Assembly (NCBI GenBank): GCA_003023185.1
Contig: PXSB01000079.1
Location: 1 to 46,426, forward strand
Direction: 5' to 3'
Length of the DNA stretch: 46,426 nt
From: Halobacteriales archaeon QS_9_67_17
Lineage (GTDB): Archaea > Halobacteriota > Halobacteria > Halobacteriales > Haloarculaceae
Position 1 is the stretch's first letter. Each line of letters opens with the position of its first letter. The position numbers and the translations under genes are program-made. This document shows, piece by piece, positions 30,500 through 40,129 of this stretch. The notes beneath the pieces are model-generated. The model made no database searches. It was not told the DNA's origin and saw only the letters and a list, made by a program, of their open reading frames with translations.

Positions 30500-33232
30500 G
30501 TGAAGCTCCGCGGCCCCGTGCTCGCCGTTGACGACGCCCGAACCGTAGACACCAGCAACGGGACCACGGACCTCGCCGAGGTAGAGATGAAGCCGAACCG
30601 GGGACGCGGCGACCCCGTCACGGTGACGCTGTGGGGCAAGTGGACCGAGACGGCCGCCGTGCTGGAACCCGGGATGGAACTGCTCGTCGTCGACCCCGAG
30701 ACCGACGAGTACCGGGGCGAGACGCAGTACGCCACGGGTCGCGAGACGTTCGTCGTCGTTGAGCCGGAGTTCCTCGTCGACGTGACCGACGTGCGCTCGT
30801 GGGTGCAGTGTCCCCGGATGTACTATCTGAACAAGCTCTCGGCGACACCGCTTGCATACCCCGTCGTCCGCGGGACCATCGTCCACGAGGTGTTCGGCGA
30901 CCTGCTGCGCGGCCGCGATCTGGAGGACGCCATCGACGCGCGGGTCACCGAAGCGGGACTGGACGTGGGCCTGCTCGGCGAGGACGTCGAGAGCGTCAGA
31001 GAGGAGGTGCGACAGAACGCCGGCGCGGTCGAAGGGTGGCTCGCGCAGGGTGCGCTGACGGCGAGCGACGGCGGCGGAACTGCCAGCGCGGACGGCGACA
31101 GATTCGACCCCGCAGAAAGCGAGTGGCGTTCCGAACAGACGCTCGTCTCGGAGACGTTCGGCATCAAGGGGCGAGCCGACGCGGTGCGGCGCGGCGCGCC
31201 CGTCGAACTCAAAACCGGCAAGAACCTCGACCGCGAGCCCCGGTTCCACGACAAGGTACAGGCGGCCTGCTACGCGCTCGTGTTGGGCGAACACGAGGCC
31301 CACCGTGAGGCGACGAGCATCGTTGAGGCGGCTCCCGACACGGGGACGCTGCTGTACACCAAGAACAACGCGCTCGACCGCGTGGAGGAGAGCGGCGACC
31401 TCTCGCCGGCGAAGGATTTCTCGCTCGGCGCGGGCCTACTGAAGTACGTCGTTCGCCAGCGCAACGAAATCGCCGCGATGGAACACGCAGTCGACGTACC
31501 GACCGGCAACGAGGCGGACGCTATCTGCGAGTACTGCTTCGAGCAGGACACCTGTATGGTCGTCTCCGGCCGACTGAATCAGGAGTCGAAGGCCGGACAG
31601 ATCGGCACGCCGGTCCCCGACGAGGAGCAGGCGTACTTCGAGCGATTCTACCGCGCTATCGAGGCGGAACGGCGCGCCGTCCACGCCGAGTATCGGAAGC
31701 TGTGGGAGCAGTCCGCGACGGAGCGGGCCGATGACGACCGCGCACTCGTGGACATTGAGCCCGCCGGTCGCCGGCAGTTGCCGGATGGCTCGTGGGAGTT
31801 GCGCGGCGAGCGTACTGGCGACGCGGTGTCGAAACTCCGCGAAGGGGACGTTGCGCTCGCCAGCGACGGCCATCCGACGCGGGGCACTGCCGAGCTGGCC
31901 CGCATCCAGCGACTGGACGAGGAGGTGGTCGTCACGGCCGACGAGCCGCTCCAGCTCCGACGGCTCGACGTGTACCCCTCGGAACTCACCGTGGACCGAC
32001 AGCTCGCCGCGCTCCACGACGCCATCCTGAAGGGCGACCCGGAGCGGAAGGACGTGCTGTTCGGCCGCCAAGATCCGACGTTCTCCGGCCCAGAGCGGAC
32101 GTACATCGACAACAACGACGCGCAGGACGCGGCGGTCAACCGCGCCGTCCACGCCGACGACTTCGCGCTCGTCCACGGGCCGCCGGGGACGGGGAAGACG
32201 TACACCCTCGCGGCGACGGTGCGCGCGCTCGTCGACCGGGGCGAGCGCGTCCTCCTGAGCGCGTTCACGAACCGCGCGGTCGACAACGCGCTGGCGGCGC
32301 TCCGCGAGCAGGGGTTCGAGGACTTCGTGCGCGTCGGCACCCAGAGCGGCGTGCGCGAGGACATGCAGGACGCCCGGCTCGAAACCGCCGGCGACCCGGA
32401 AGCGGTGACCGGCCGACTTGGCGACACGCAGGTGGTGGCCGCGACGACCGCCTCCTGTGGCGGGCGTGCGCTCCGGTCACAGGAGTTCGACGTCGCCGTC
32501 GTCGACGAGGCCGGACAGCTCACCGAGCCGGGGACGCTCGCGGCAGTCAACCGGGCCGACCGGTTCGTCCTCGTCGGCGACCACCAGCAGCTGCCGCCCG
32601 TGGTGCGTTCCGACACCGACCTCTCCACGTCGCTGTTCGAGCGGCTCATCGAGGACTACCCGGAGGCAGGCGTCCTGCTCGACCGCCAGTACCGGATGTG
32701 CCAGCGCGTCCAGTACTTCTCCTCGCGGGAGTTCTACGACGGCGCGCTCCGGCCCGCTACCCCGGCGGTCGCGAGCCAGTCGCTCGCGGATCTGGGCGTC
32801 GACACCGCCGACCTCCCGGCCGATCTCCGCGATCCGGTGAGCTTCGTCGACCCGGACGGCGAGCAGGACGGGAACACGAACCCGGTCGAGGCGGACCGCG
32901 TCGCCGAGGTGGTCGAGGCGTACGTCGACGCGGGCGTCGACCGCGACGAGGTCGGCGTCATCGCGCCGTTTCGCGCGCAGGTCGCCGAGATCAGTAAACG
33001 TCTCCCCGATACGACTGTCGACACCGTCGACCGATTTCAAGGCTCCGCGAAGGAGGTGATCGTCGTCTCATTCGTCGCGACCGGCGACCTCGACGGCCCG
33101 ATCTTCGAGGACCACCGCCGGATGAACGTCGCGCTCACGCGGGCGAAGAAGGCGCTCGCGCTCGTCGGCGACGACGATGCGCTCGGCTCCGACGACTTTT
33201 ACGCGCGACTGCTGATGTGGGCACAGGCCTGA
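30500..33232 (+). CDS. dna2: Dna2-like nuclease-helicase (Cas4-type nuclease plus SF1 helicase)
   Basis: 910 residues from GTG 30500. An N-terminal OB-like segment (1-95) precedes a RecB/Cas4-type nuclease with an Fe-S cluster: C104 (VQCPRMYYL), GTIVHE (His129), a KGRADAV...VELKTGKN Asp/Glu-Lys core, and C343/C346/C352. The SF1 helicase follows: Walker A GPPGTGKT near 560, AVVDEAGQ, VGDHQQLPPVV, LDRQYRM, VDRFQGSAKEVIVVS and NVALTRAKKALALVGD. Expected to process DNA flaps or replication intermediates. No gene fused or missing; full length for the family. Repeat copy A lies just upstream. Confidence 0.92.
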   Translation: MKLRGPVLAVDDARTVDTSNGTTDLAEVEMKPNRGRGDPVTVTLWGKWTETAAVLEPGMELLVVDPETDEYRGETQYATGRETFVVVEPEFLVDVTDVRSWVQCPRMYYLNKLSATPLAYPVVRGTIVHEVFGDLLRGRDLEDAIDARVTEAGLDVGLLGEDVESVREEVRQNAGAVEGWLAQGALTASDGGGTASADGDRFDPAESEWRSEQTLVSETFGIKGRADAVRRGAPVELKTGKNLDREPRFHDKVQAACYALVLGEHEAHREATSIVEAAPDTGTLLYTKNNALDRVEESGDLSPAKDFSLGAGLLKYVVRQRNEIAAMEHAVDVPTGNEADAICEYCFEQDTCMVVSGRLNQESKAGQIGTPVPDEEQAYFERFYRAIEAERRAVHAEYRKLWEQSATERADDDRALVDIEPAGRRQLPDGSWELRGERTGDAVSKLREGDVALASDGHPTRGTAELARIQRLDEEVVVTADEPLQLRRLDVYPSELTVDRQLAALHDAILKGDPERKDVLFGRQDPTFSGPERTYIDNNDAQDAAVNRAVHADDFALVHGPPGTGKTYTLAATVRALVDRGERVLLSAFTNRAVDNALAALREQGFEDFVRVGTQSGVREDMQDARLETAGDPEAVTGRLGDTQVVAATTASCGGRALRSQEFDVAVVDEAGQLTEPGTLAAVNRADRFVLVGDHQQLPPVVRSDTDLSTSLFERLIEDYPEAGVLLDRQYRMCQRVQYFSSREFYDGALRPATPAVASQSLADLGVDTADLPADLRDPVSFVDPDGEQDGNTNPVEADRVAEVVEAYVDAGVDRDEVGVIAPFRAQVAEISKRLPDTTVDTVDRFQGSAKEVIVVSFVATGDLDGPIFEDHRRMNVALTRAKKALALVGDDDALGSDDFYARLLMWAQA

Positions 33233-33295
33233 GCGCAGACTGAGATACGAAGCTCTCACGGCAAACTACACGTCGCTCCGCCACACAGCCGAGGC

Positions 33296-34516
33296 ATGGT
33301 CACGCTCCCGTACGGCGACGATACGCTCGCGGTCGAGTTTCCGGACTGTGACGTGACCGTCGCGACACCGCCCGGCGGGGAGGGCGTCGACCCGCGAGTC
33401 GCCGCCGAGCGCGCGGTCGCAGACCCGCACGGTCCCCGTCTGCGCGACCTCGCCGACCCGGACGACGAGGTGGCGCTGGTCGTCACCGACGTGACCCGCG
33501 CGACCCCGGACGACGTGCTCGCGGCCGTGCTGTTGGACGAACTGCGCGCCGCCGGCGTCGACCGCGAACAGGTCACGATCCTGCTCGGCCTCGGTCTTCA
33601 CCGGCCGATGACCGACGCGGAGATCGAAGCGGGCCTCGGTGGCTCTGCTGACCTCGCGGTCAATCACGACCCCGACCAGACCGTCGCGGTCGGCGAGGTC
33701 GACGGCGTCACCGTGGCGGTGAACGAGCGCGTTGCCGACGCTGACTTGGTCGTCTCTACGGGGATGGTCGAACCCCACCAGTACGCCGGCTTCTCCGGCG
33801 GCGCAAAGACGGTCGTCATCGGCGCGGGGTCGGAGTCGTTCATCCGCTACACGCACGGTCCCGAGATGCTATCGCGACCGGGCATCCGGCTCGGGGTCGT
33901 CGAGGACAACCCGTTCCGGGCCGCAATCGACCGTGCCGGCGATGTCGTCGGCTGTGACTTCTGTCTGAACGTCACCCACGAGAGGGGCGAGATCCTCGCC
34001 GCCGCGGCCGGCGAACCGCGACCCGTTGTCCGCGATCTCGCCGCCACGGCCCGAGAGGCGCTGGCCGTCGAGGTGTCGGGCACGTACGACGCGGTGGTCG
34101 CGGGCGTCGGCGCGCCTAAGGACGCGAACCTGTACCAGACGACCCGCGCGTTCACCTATCTCGTGTTCGGCGCGCACGATCCGGTCCGTGACGGCGGTCG
34201 GGTCGTCATTCCGGCACGTCTCCACGAGGGTGCGGGCGACGGGACAGGCGAACAGCGGTTCTACTGGTATCTGTCCGGTGCGTCGGACCCGGCGACGCTG
34301 TGCGAGCAGATGCGCGACGGCTACGAGGCCGGCGCACAGCGCGCGTTCGTCGTCGCGCGTGCGCTCCGCGAGACCGACTGCTACGTCACGAACAGCGAGG
34401 CTCCCGACGTGGTGGGAGAGTGTCTCCTCGACCCCCGCGAGACGGTCGCCGACGCGGTCCAACCGGGCAGTGACGTGCTCGTCGTCCCGGACGCCATCGA
34501 CACGCTCGTGATGTAG
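33296..34516 (+). CDS. larA: LarA-type nickel-pincer racemase family protein
   Basis: 406 residues. Family of nickel-dependent lactate racemases and related 2-hydroxyacid racemases/epimerases. All residues that hold the nickel-pincer cofactor or act in catalysis in LarA appear conserved: H102 (GLHRPMT), H161 and K171 (HQYAGFSGGAKTV), and H187 (YTHGPEML). No larB, larC or larE cofactor genes are in the window, so they must be elsewhere if the cofactor is made. Substrate cannot be read from sequence. Confidence 0.87.
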   Translation: MVTLPYGDDTLAVEFPDCDVTVATPPGGEGVDPRVAAERAVADPHGPRLRDLADPDDEVALVVTDVTRATPDDVLAAVLLDELRAAGVDREQVTILLGLGLHRPMTDAEIEAGLGGSADLAVNHDPDQTVAVGEVDGVTVAVNERVADADLVVSTGMVEPHQYAGFSGGAKTVVIGAGSESFIRYTHGPEMLSRPGIRLGVVEDNPFRAAIDRAGDVVGCDFCLNVTHERGEILAAAAGEPRPVVRDLAATAREALAVEVSGTYDAVVAGVGAPKDANLYQTTRAFTYLVFGAHDPVRDGGRVVIPARLHEGAGDGTGEQRFYWYLSGASDPATLCEQMRDGYEAGAQRAFVVARALRETDCYVTNSEAPDVVGECLLDPRETVADAVQPGSDVLVVPDAIDTLVM

Positions 34517-34522
34517 CGAGCG

Positions 34523-37131
34523 TCAGTCGGTCGCGACCGACTCGCCGCCCTCCCCGTCGCGCTCGATTTCGTCCATCACGCGGGCGTGGAACTCCTGTAA
34601 CACCGCGGATTCGTCTTCGGCGAGCACCACGTCGCTGGCCATGAGCGTCGCCAGTCCGAACGCGCGGGGCGACGGTGACTCGACCGCCTGTGCCTCCACC
34701 CGGGTTTCGCCCGTCACGATGTCGCGGAGCACGCGCTCGATTGCCGCGACGTTCAGTTTGTCCTGCAGTATCTCCCGGTACGTCTCCTCCATCACCGCGA
34801 ACTCGTCGAGATCCTGTGCGAACGACAGCAGCATCTCGGAGGAGACCTGCTGCTGTGCGGCGGTCTTCTCGTACCCCTTGTATCGCTTCAGGATCATCAG
34901 CGACCGGGTTGCGTTGATGCGGAAGTAACGCTTCAGGAGATCCGACCCGTCGAGGCTGGCCCGCAAGTCCGCCCGCACCTCGTCGGGGTCGATCTCTCTC
35001 ACGACGGCCTCGATGTCCACCTTCCGGTTGAGCGGGAGCGAGAGCGTGAAGCCGTTGTCGGCGACGGCGACCTGCACGTTCGCATTCGTTTGCTGGGCGA
35101 CGTGGTAGGCGAGCAGTCGCGAGAAGCCGTCGTTGAACCGACGGCCGTAGCCGGAGTGGACGTAGTAGTGGCGGCGATACTCGTCGTGGTCGAGCGCCAC
35201 CTCGATGGCGAGTCGGTCCGGCGTCGAGACGGAGCGCGCGCTGGCGTACCGGAGCTGCTCGTCGTACATCCGGGTCACCGCGCGGACGGTGTTCTCGTCC
35301 AGCGGGAACGTCCGGAGCCACTCGCGAACGGCCGGTGGCCCACCGTCCTGTAGCGTCGTGACGATCTCCTGCTGGAAGGCGAGTATCTCGCGGCCCAGAT
35401 CGTACGACAGGGGCAACCGCTCGGAGAACCACGAGGGGACGGTCGCCTGCTTGCTCGTCGGGTCGACGTACGCCTTGGTCCCGCGACGGTACTTGTACTC
35501 GTAGTTCGCGCCCCCGAGGACGAACACGTCGCCCTTCTCCAGCGTGTCGAGATACTCCTCGTCGAGCTGGCCGACCCACTCGTCGCCGCTCCGAGTGAAC
35601 ACGTCGATTGCGAAGCTGTCCGGGATGGTGCCGATGTTCGTCATGTAGATGACGCGGGCCATCCGCCCCCGCTTGCCGATCAACTCCTGACCGACATCGT
35701 ACTCTTCGTAGTGGTGCTCCCCGCTGGGCGGGTCGTTCGTGTCCCGCCACACCTTCGCGTAGACGTTCTTCTCCTCCAGCCCGTCGTAGTCGGCCGTCAG
35801 ATACGCGAACAGCGTCTCGAAACCCGGTCGACGAATCCCTCCTCTGCCTTCCGGAGCATGACCGCACACTCGATGAGTTCGTCGCGGTCGAGCGCGAAGA
35901 CGCGTCCTCTCACCGTCTCGCCGAGCTGGTGGCCCGCCCGACCCACGCGCTGGAGCAGTGCCGCGACCGACTTCGGCGAGCCGACCTGCACCACCAGATC
36001 GATGTGCGGCATGTCGATCCCGAGTTCGAGAGAGGTGGAGGTGGTCACCACGTCGATGCTCCCCTCCTTCAGCCGGCTTTCGATCTCCTGTCTGCGGTCC
36101 TTCGACAGCGAGCCGTGGTGACAGCCGGAATCGGACTCGTCGAAGCCGTGCTTCTCGCGCAGGTTCGAGAGCACGCGCTCGGCTCCCGACCGGGTGTTCG
36201 TGAACACGAGCGTGTTCTCGTGGTCGCGGACGAGGCTCGCCAGCTCGTCGTAGAACCGCTCGCTCACCACGCCCGGCGGCGTGTTGATGAGGTCGTCGGT
36301 GGGACAGGAAAGCTCCATGTCGAACTCGCGGACGAACCGCGCGTCGACGATCTCGTACTCGCGGGGCCGTCGCTCGCCGTCGCTCGTCTCGTAGCCGACG
36401 AGAAACTCCGCGACGGTCTCCAAGGGTTCGACGGTTGCCGAACAGCCGATGCGGGTCGGCGAGCCATCACACATCCGTTCGAGCCGCTCAAGCGAGACGG
36501 CGAGATGCGTTCCGCGTTTGTTCTCCGCCAGCGAGTGAATCTCGTCCACGACGACGTACTCGACGGATTCGAGCTTCTGCTTGAACTTCGGCGAGTTGAG
36601 CAAGATCGCCAGCGTCTCCGGCGTCGTGTTGAGGATGTGTGGCGTCTCGTCGAGCATCGCCTGTCGCTCCGCGTCGGAGGTGTCGCCGTGGCGGATCGCG
36701 TGGCGAATCTCCACGTCCTCGTCGGCGCGTTCGGTGATGCCGTCCAGCGGCTCCGCCAGATTCCGGTGGATGTCGTTGGCGAGTGACTTCAGCGGCGAGA
36801 CGTACAGACAGTAGACGGCGTTGTCGAGCCCGTCGGCCTTCTCGCGGGCGAGCAGGTCGTTGTAGATGGCACAGAAGCTCGCCTGCGTCTTCCCCGACCC
36901 GGTGGGCGCACAGACGAGACTGTTCGTGCCGTCGTCGATGAGGGGGATGGCTTCCTTCTGTGGCGGCGTGAAGAAGCCGCCGTTTCCGGGGACGAACTCG
37001 CCGAACTCGTCGACCCACCACTCGCGCACCTCGGGTTCCAACCGGGCGAACGCGTCCGCGTCGTCGATGGCGACGGTCGCAGGGTCGAAGTCGATGTCGT
37101 CGCGGGCCGCGAGTAGCTCCCGGCCATTCAT
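34523..37131 (-). pseudogene. lhr: Lhr-type superfamily 2 helicase, internal deletion with frame change
   Basis: From ATG 37131 the first frame carries both RecA domains: TPPQKEAIPLI, APTGSGKTQASF (Walker A), VVDEIHSLAENKRG, GCSATVEPLE, LVFTNTRSGAERV and LQRVGRAGHQLGETVRG, ending after MLRKAEEGFVDRV near 35822. The Lhr winged-helix and C-terminal domains continue in another frame from FETLFAYLTADYDGL to the stop at 34523. About 50 residues that normally join these parts are absent and the frame is shifted. The whole would be about 870 codons against about 920-950 expected (family recollection). Either a broken gene or an assembly deletion. The helicase part alone would lack the strand-pairing domains. 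Confidence 0.8.
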
Positions 37132-37183
37132 ATTCGTGTCACGGGTCGGCGACGGAAGGCCGTTGCGACCGCGGAATAGGTAG

Positions 37184-37391
37184 TGTTCAAGTAAGAGTGA
37201 TTTCGGGGATTCATCTGCCAACGAGGTGGAGAAAGCCCCCGGTCGCTGCGGTCGCGCGCCTCGCTGCGCTCCGTAGCCTCCCTTCGGTCGGCTTCCGGTG
37301 CTTGCGTCGTCGGGCTTCCCGCAGCGCCCGGCCCCTTTCAGTCCCACCCACTTCCGTTTCTTGGCCGGGCGACGACCCGCGTAGCTGAACA
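37184..37391. mobile_element. 208-bp element copy B with terminal inverted repeats
   Basis: Exactly the same length as copy A. The left end TGTTCAAGTA differs from the perfect right end TAGCTGAACA. Interior blocks are shared in the same order and the outer parts align without gaps, while the middle (about 37260-37310) drifts by a base. It lies between the lhr start (53 bp away) and the RNase Z start (46 bp away), filling the 305-bp gap. No transposase gene and no obvious target-site duplication. Confidence 0.7.
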
Positions 37392-37436
37392 CCGCCGCGG
37401 AACAGGACACAAGTGACCGGGCCTCCGACCGCGTGT

Positions 37437-38183
37437 ATGCGCGTCACCTTTCTCGGCACCGGGAGCGCGATGCCAGCCGGTGACCGGAACCAAACCGGCC
37501 TCCTCCTCGAAGCGGGTGAGACCACCCTGCTCGTCGACTGCGGTAGCGGCGTCCTCCGCGCGCTCGCGGACACCGACGCCGGCTACGAGGCCGTCGATGC
37601 CGTTCTCCTCACCCACCACCATCTCGACCACGTCTCGGACCTGTTCCCACTGATCAAGGCACGGTGGCTCGCCGGCGCGGAACAGCTCACCGTCGTCGGT
37701 CCCGAAGGTACGGACGCGCTCGTCGAGGGACTGTTCGACGTACACGACTACCTCCGGGACCGCGTCGACCTGACGCTGCGCGAGGTGACGCCCGGCGAGT
37801 TCGAACTTGCCGGCTTCGACGTTGAGGCGGTCAAGACCGTTCACTCGATGTACTGTCTCGCCTACCGGTTCACACACCCAGACGCCGACGGCGACTTCTG
37901 TTTCTCCGGGGACAGCGAGGCGACGGGCGCTGTCGCTGACCTCGCCGACGGCGCGCGGGTGCTGGCGCACGACTGCTCGTTTCCGGACGAGATCGACGTG
38001 TCGAACCACCCGACGCCGAGCGCACTCGGCGAGACGCTCGCCGGACGAGACATCGAGCAGCTGTATCTCACCCATCTCTATCCCCACACGGACGGGAAAC
38101 ACCGCGAGATGGTCGAGAGCGTCCGCGAGGCGTTCGACGGCGAGATACGAGTCGCCCGCGACGGAGCCGAGGTCGAGATTTAA
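37437..38183 (+). CDS. rnz: RNase Z (tRNA 3' endonuclease), metallo-beta-lactamase fold
   Basis: 248 residues from ATG 37437. Starts MRVTFLGTGSAMPAGDRNQT as in RNase Z/ElaC. Metal motif LTHHHLDHVSD (HxHxDH) near 60-70; later histidine/aspartate sites in CFSGDSEATG, AHDCSFPDE and LTHLYPHTDG. Expected to remove tRNA 3' trailers. It is somewhat shorter than the ~300-residue archaeal norm, and the flexible exosite arm is not obvious, so a related RNase-Z-like hydrolase is an alternative. Confidence 0.78.
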   Translation: MRVTFLGTGSAMPAGDRNQTGLLLEAGETTLLVDCGSGVLRALADTDAGYEAVDAVLLTHHHLDHVSDLFPLIKARWLAGAEQLTVVGPEGTDALVEGLFDVHDYLRDRVDLTLREVTPGEFELAGFDVEAVKTVHSMYCLAYRFTHPDADGDFCFSGDSEATGAVADLADGARVLAHDCSFPDEIDVSNHPTPSALGETLAGRDIEQLYLTHLYPHTDGKHREMVESVREAFDGEIRVARDGAEVEI

Positions 38184-38247
38184 ATACGAGGACGGGACCA
38201 CCCCCTGCGTGACCTGAGTCGTTGCCGCCGGGGGTCGAGACGGGTGT

Positions 38248-38281
38248 GCGGGCCGTCTCCGGTGGACACTGCGTGGCCCGC
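38248..38281 (+). terminator. Possible hairpin after RNase Z gene
   Basis: GCGGGCC (38248-38254) and GGCCCGC (38275-38281) form a seven-bp inverted repeat between the convergent RNase Z and pelota genes. No T-run follows, so termination is only a guess. Confidence 0.25.
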
Positions 38282-38288
38282 CTGTTCG

Positions 38289-39356
38289 CTATTCCAGTCG
38301 GTAGCGCAGCAGCGCGGCCACGCCGCCGAGGTTCTTCAACTGCTGTCCGGGGGCGAACTCGCCGGAAAACACTGTCACGTCGCCACCCTTCTGCTCGACG
38401 GTCTGGATGAGTTCGTTGGCGTCCACGTCCCAGTCACCCTCGTCGGCACGCTCCGCGCGCAGTCGCTCGTCGAGGATGAGCAGTTCCTCAACCGCGCCGA
38501 ACTCGGCGGCCTCCATCGTCTGATCGACGCCGTACGTCGCCTTCGCGCCCTCGGCGATGCGCTCGGTGAGTTCGTCGATGCGGTCGGCTTCCTCCGCGAT
38601 GCGCGTCTCCGTCTGTACCTGCTCGACAGCGCCTCGCTTGAGCACCTCGTGGACGCCGCGGCCACCTGCGGCGGAGGTGTCGACGGTCGTTACCTGCTCG
38701 GCCACGGACGGATACTCGTCTTGGACGTAGTCGAGCGCGTCCTGCTTGGTGAAGCCGGGGCCGGCGAGGATGACGGCCTCGGCGTCGGTCCGTTCCAGCA
38801 CCGCGCCCAGTTCGTCGAACAACTCCTCGCGGGGGCGGGCGTACTCACCCTTCCCCGTCGGCTTCGTGATCGACGCCCGCTCCTCGACGCCGTACTGGGC
38901 GACGGTGTGGACGTACGCCTCCCCCTCCTCGATGGTCGCGACCGCCACGTCGGGATTCTCGGCCGCCTCGACGGCCTCTTGAAGCCGTTCGAGCTGGTCG
39001 GTCTGCCACACCTTCTCGATTTCCAGCTCGGTGTGTTCCTCCACATTGAGTGTGTGGTGGAAGCCGAGCTGGTCCTCGCGTGAGCAGTCGGCGATCTCGC
39101 CGCCGACGCGGAGCCGATTGGCGAACTTCGCGAACTCGACATCGTCAACGATGAGTTCCACCCACATGTGTTCGCGCTCGCCGCCGGTGTCGCGCGTCTT
39201 GTCGTCGTTCCGCTGGATACGTCGGGTTGTGTCGCCGCCCACCCGGTCGCCCGGTTCGAGCACGTACGTGAGGTGCCAGAGGTCGTCGAGGCTCTCGGGG
39301 ACGACGGTGATGCGCTCGCGGCCCCCGTCGCGCTGTTGCCGGTCGGCGATACGCAT
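38289..39356 (-). CDS. pelA: mRNA surveillance protein pelota (Dom34)
   Basis: 355 residues, normal for archaeal pelota, which rescues stalled ribosomes with aEF-1 alpha or ABCE1. N-terminal Sm-like domain: [29 protein letters not shown] region and [13 protein letters not shown]. Central eRF1-like domain: [24 protein letters not shown]-terminal domain: [23 protein letters not shown] and [19 protein letters not shown]. Encoded 1.7 kb from RqcH, another ribosome-rescue factor. Confidence 0.95.
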   Translation of the reverse strand: MRIADRQQRDGGRERITVVPESLDDLWHLTYVLEPGDRVGGDTTRRIQRNDDKTRDTGGEREHMWVELIVDDVEFAKFANRLRVGGEIADCSREDQLGFHHTLNVEEHTELEIEKVWQTDQLERLQEAVEAAENPDVAVATIEEGEAYVHTVAQYGVEERASITKPTGKGEYARPREELFDELGAVLERTDAEAVILAGPGFTKQDALDYVQDEYPSVAEQVTTVDTSAAGGRGVHEVLKRGAVEQVQTETRIAEEADRIDELTERIAEGAKATYGVDQTMEAAEFGAVEELLILDERLRAERADEGDWDVDANELIQTVEQKGGDVTVFSGEFAPGQQLKNLGGVAALLRYRLE

Positions 39357-39390
39357 ACCCCGACTCCGTGACCGGGGGTGTTAGGCCCTG

Positions 39391-40092
39391 TTATTCGACC
39401 GTCGGCGCGGGAGCAATATCGAGGGCCTTCCCGTAGCCGCGGCCAAATAGATAGAAGAACGCCACCTGCACGTAGAACTGGACGAACACGCCGAGCAGAG
39501 CGAACAGTCCGAAGGTGACGGCCGTCAGCACGAAGATCAAGATGCCGGCGACGAGCGACAGGATGATCGCGAGCAGGCCGGCGACGAAGTAGTCGGCGCT
39601 GAACGCGGCGCCGAACACGCGGCTCGTATCGAACGCCGCGGCGATGTCGCCGTCGCGGGCGAGAGCGACGAGGCCCGCGGGGAACACGTAGGTCGCGACG
39701 AGCGACAGGACCACCGCGAGCAGCAACAGGATCCCCCCGACGACGCCGACACCGGTCATCGCTGTCGTCGGCGGTCCCCCGCCCTGTCCAACGGCGAACG
39801 CGCTGACACCGACGGCGACCGTCGTGGCGACGAACACCGCCAGCGGGATCAGGAAGTAGGCGACACCGACGACGAGTACTTTCAGTCCGTCGACGAGCAG
39901 TTCGTCCCAGTCGTCGAACGGGGGTGCCATCTCGGAGTCTGTCGCGCCCGCCTCCGCGGCCCTGAGGTAATAGCCCAACACCGGGAATATGGGGATAATC
40001 AGAAAGCTGAGGAACGAGAGGATTCCGCCGATGATGATGCTTCGCACGCCGTCGTCACCTGCCAATGGGAATCGCAGGGCGTCTCCGAACAT
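39391..40092 (-). CDS. DUF4013 membrane protein
   Basis: 233 residues with the DUF4013 start MFGDALRFPLAGDDGVRSI and about five to six hydrophobic segments (18-38, 72-98, 110-135, 160-190, 196-220). The loop VALARDGDIAAAFD is family-typical. Function unknown in the family. A paralogue lies immediately upstream at 40130 on the same strand, 38 bp away, so this is a tandem duplication that has diverged strongly. Confidence 0.82.
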   Translation of the reverse strand: MFGDALRFPLAGDDGVRSIIIGGILSFLSFLIIPIFPVLGYYLRAAEAGATDSEMAPPFDDWDELLVDGLKVLVVGVAYFLIPLAVFVATTVAVGVSAFAVGQGGGPPTTAMTGVGVVGGILLLLAVVLSLVATYVFPAGLVALARDGDIAAAFDTSRVFGAAFSADYFVAGLLAIILSLVAGILIFVLTAVTFGLFALLGVFVQFYVQVAFFYLFGRGYGKALDIAPAPTVE

Positions 40093-40129
40093 GCGTCCGT
40101 GGGTGACAGCCCGTTGGTAAGAATCTTCC

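Noticed and set aside
31792-32997. Long open frame overlapping the dna2-like gene on the same strand
   Set aside because: Arginine-rich, no domain, entirely inside a gene with all SF1 motifs in another frame.
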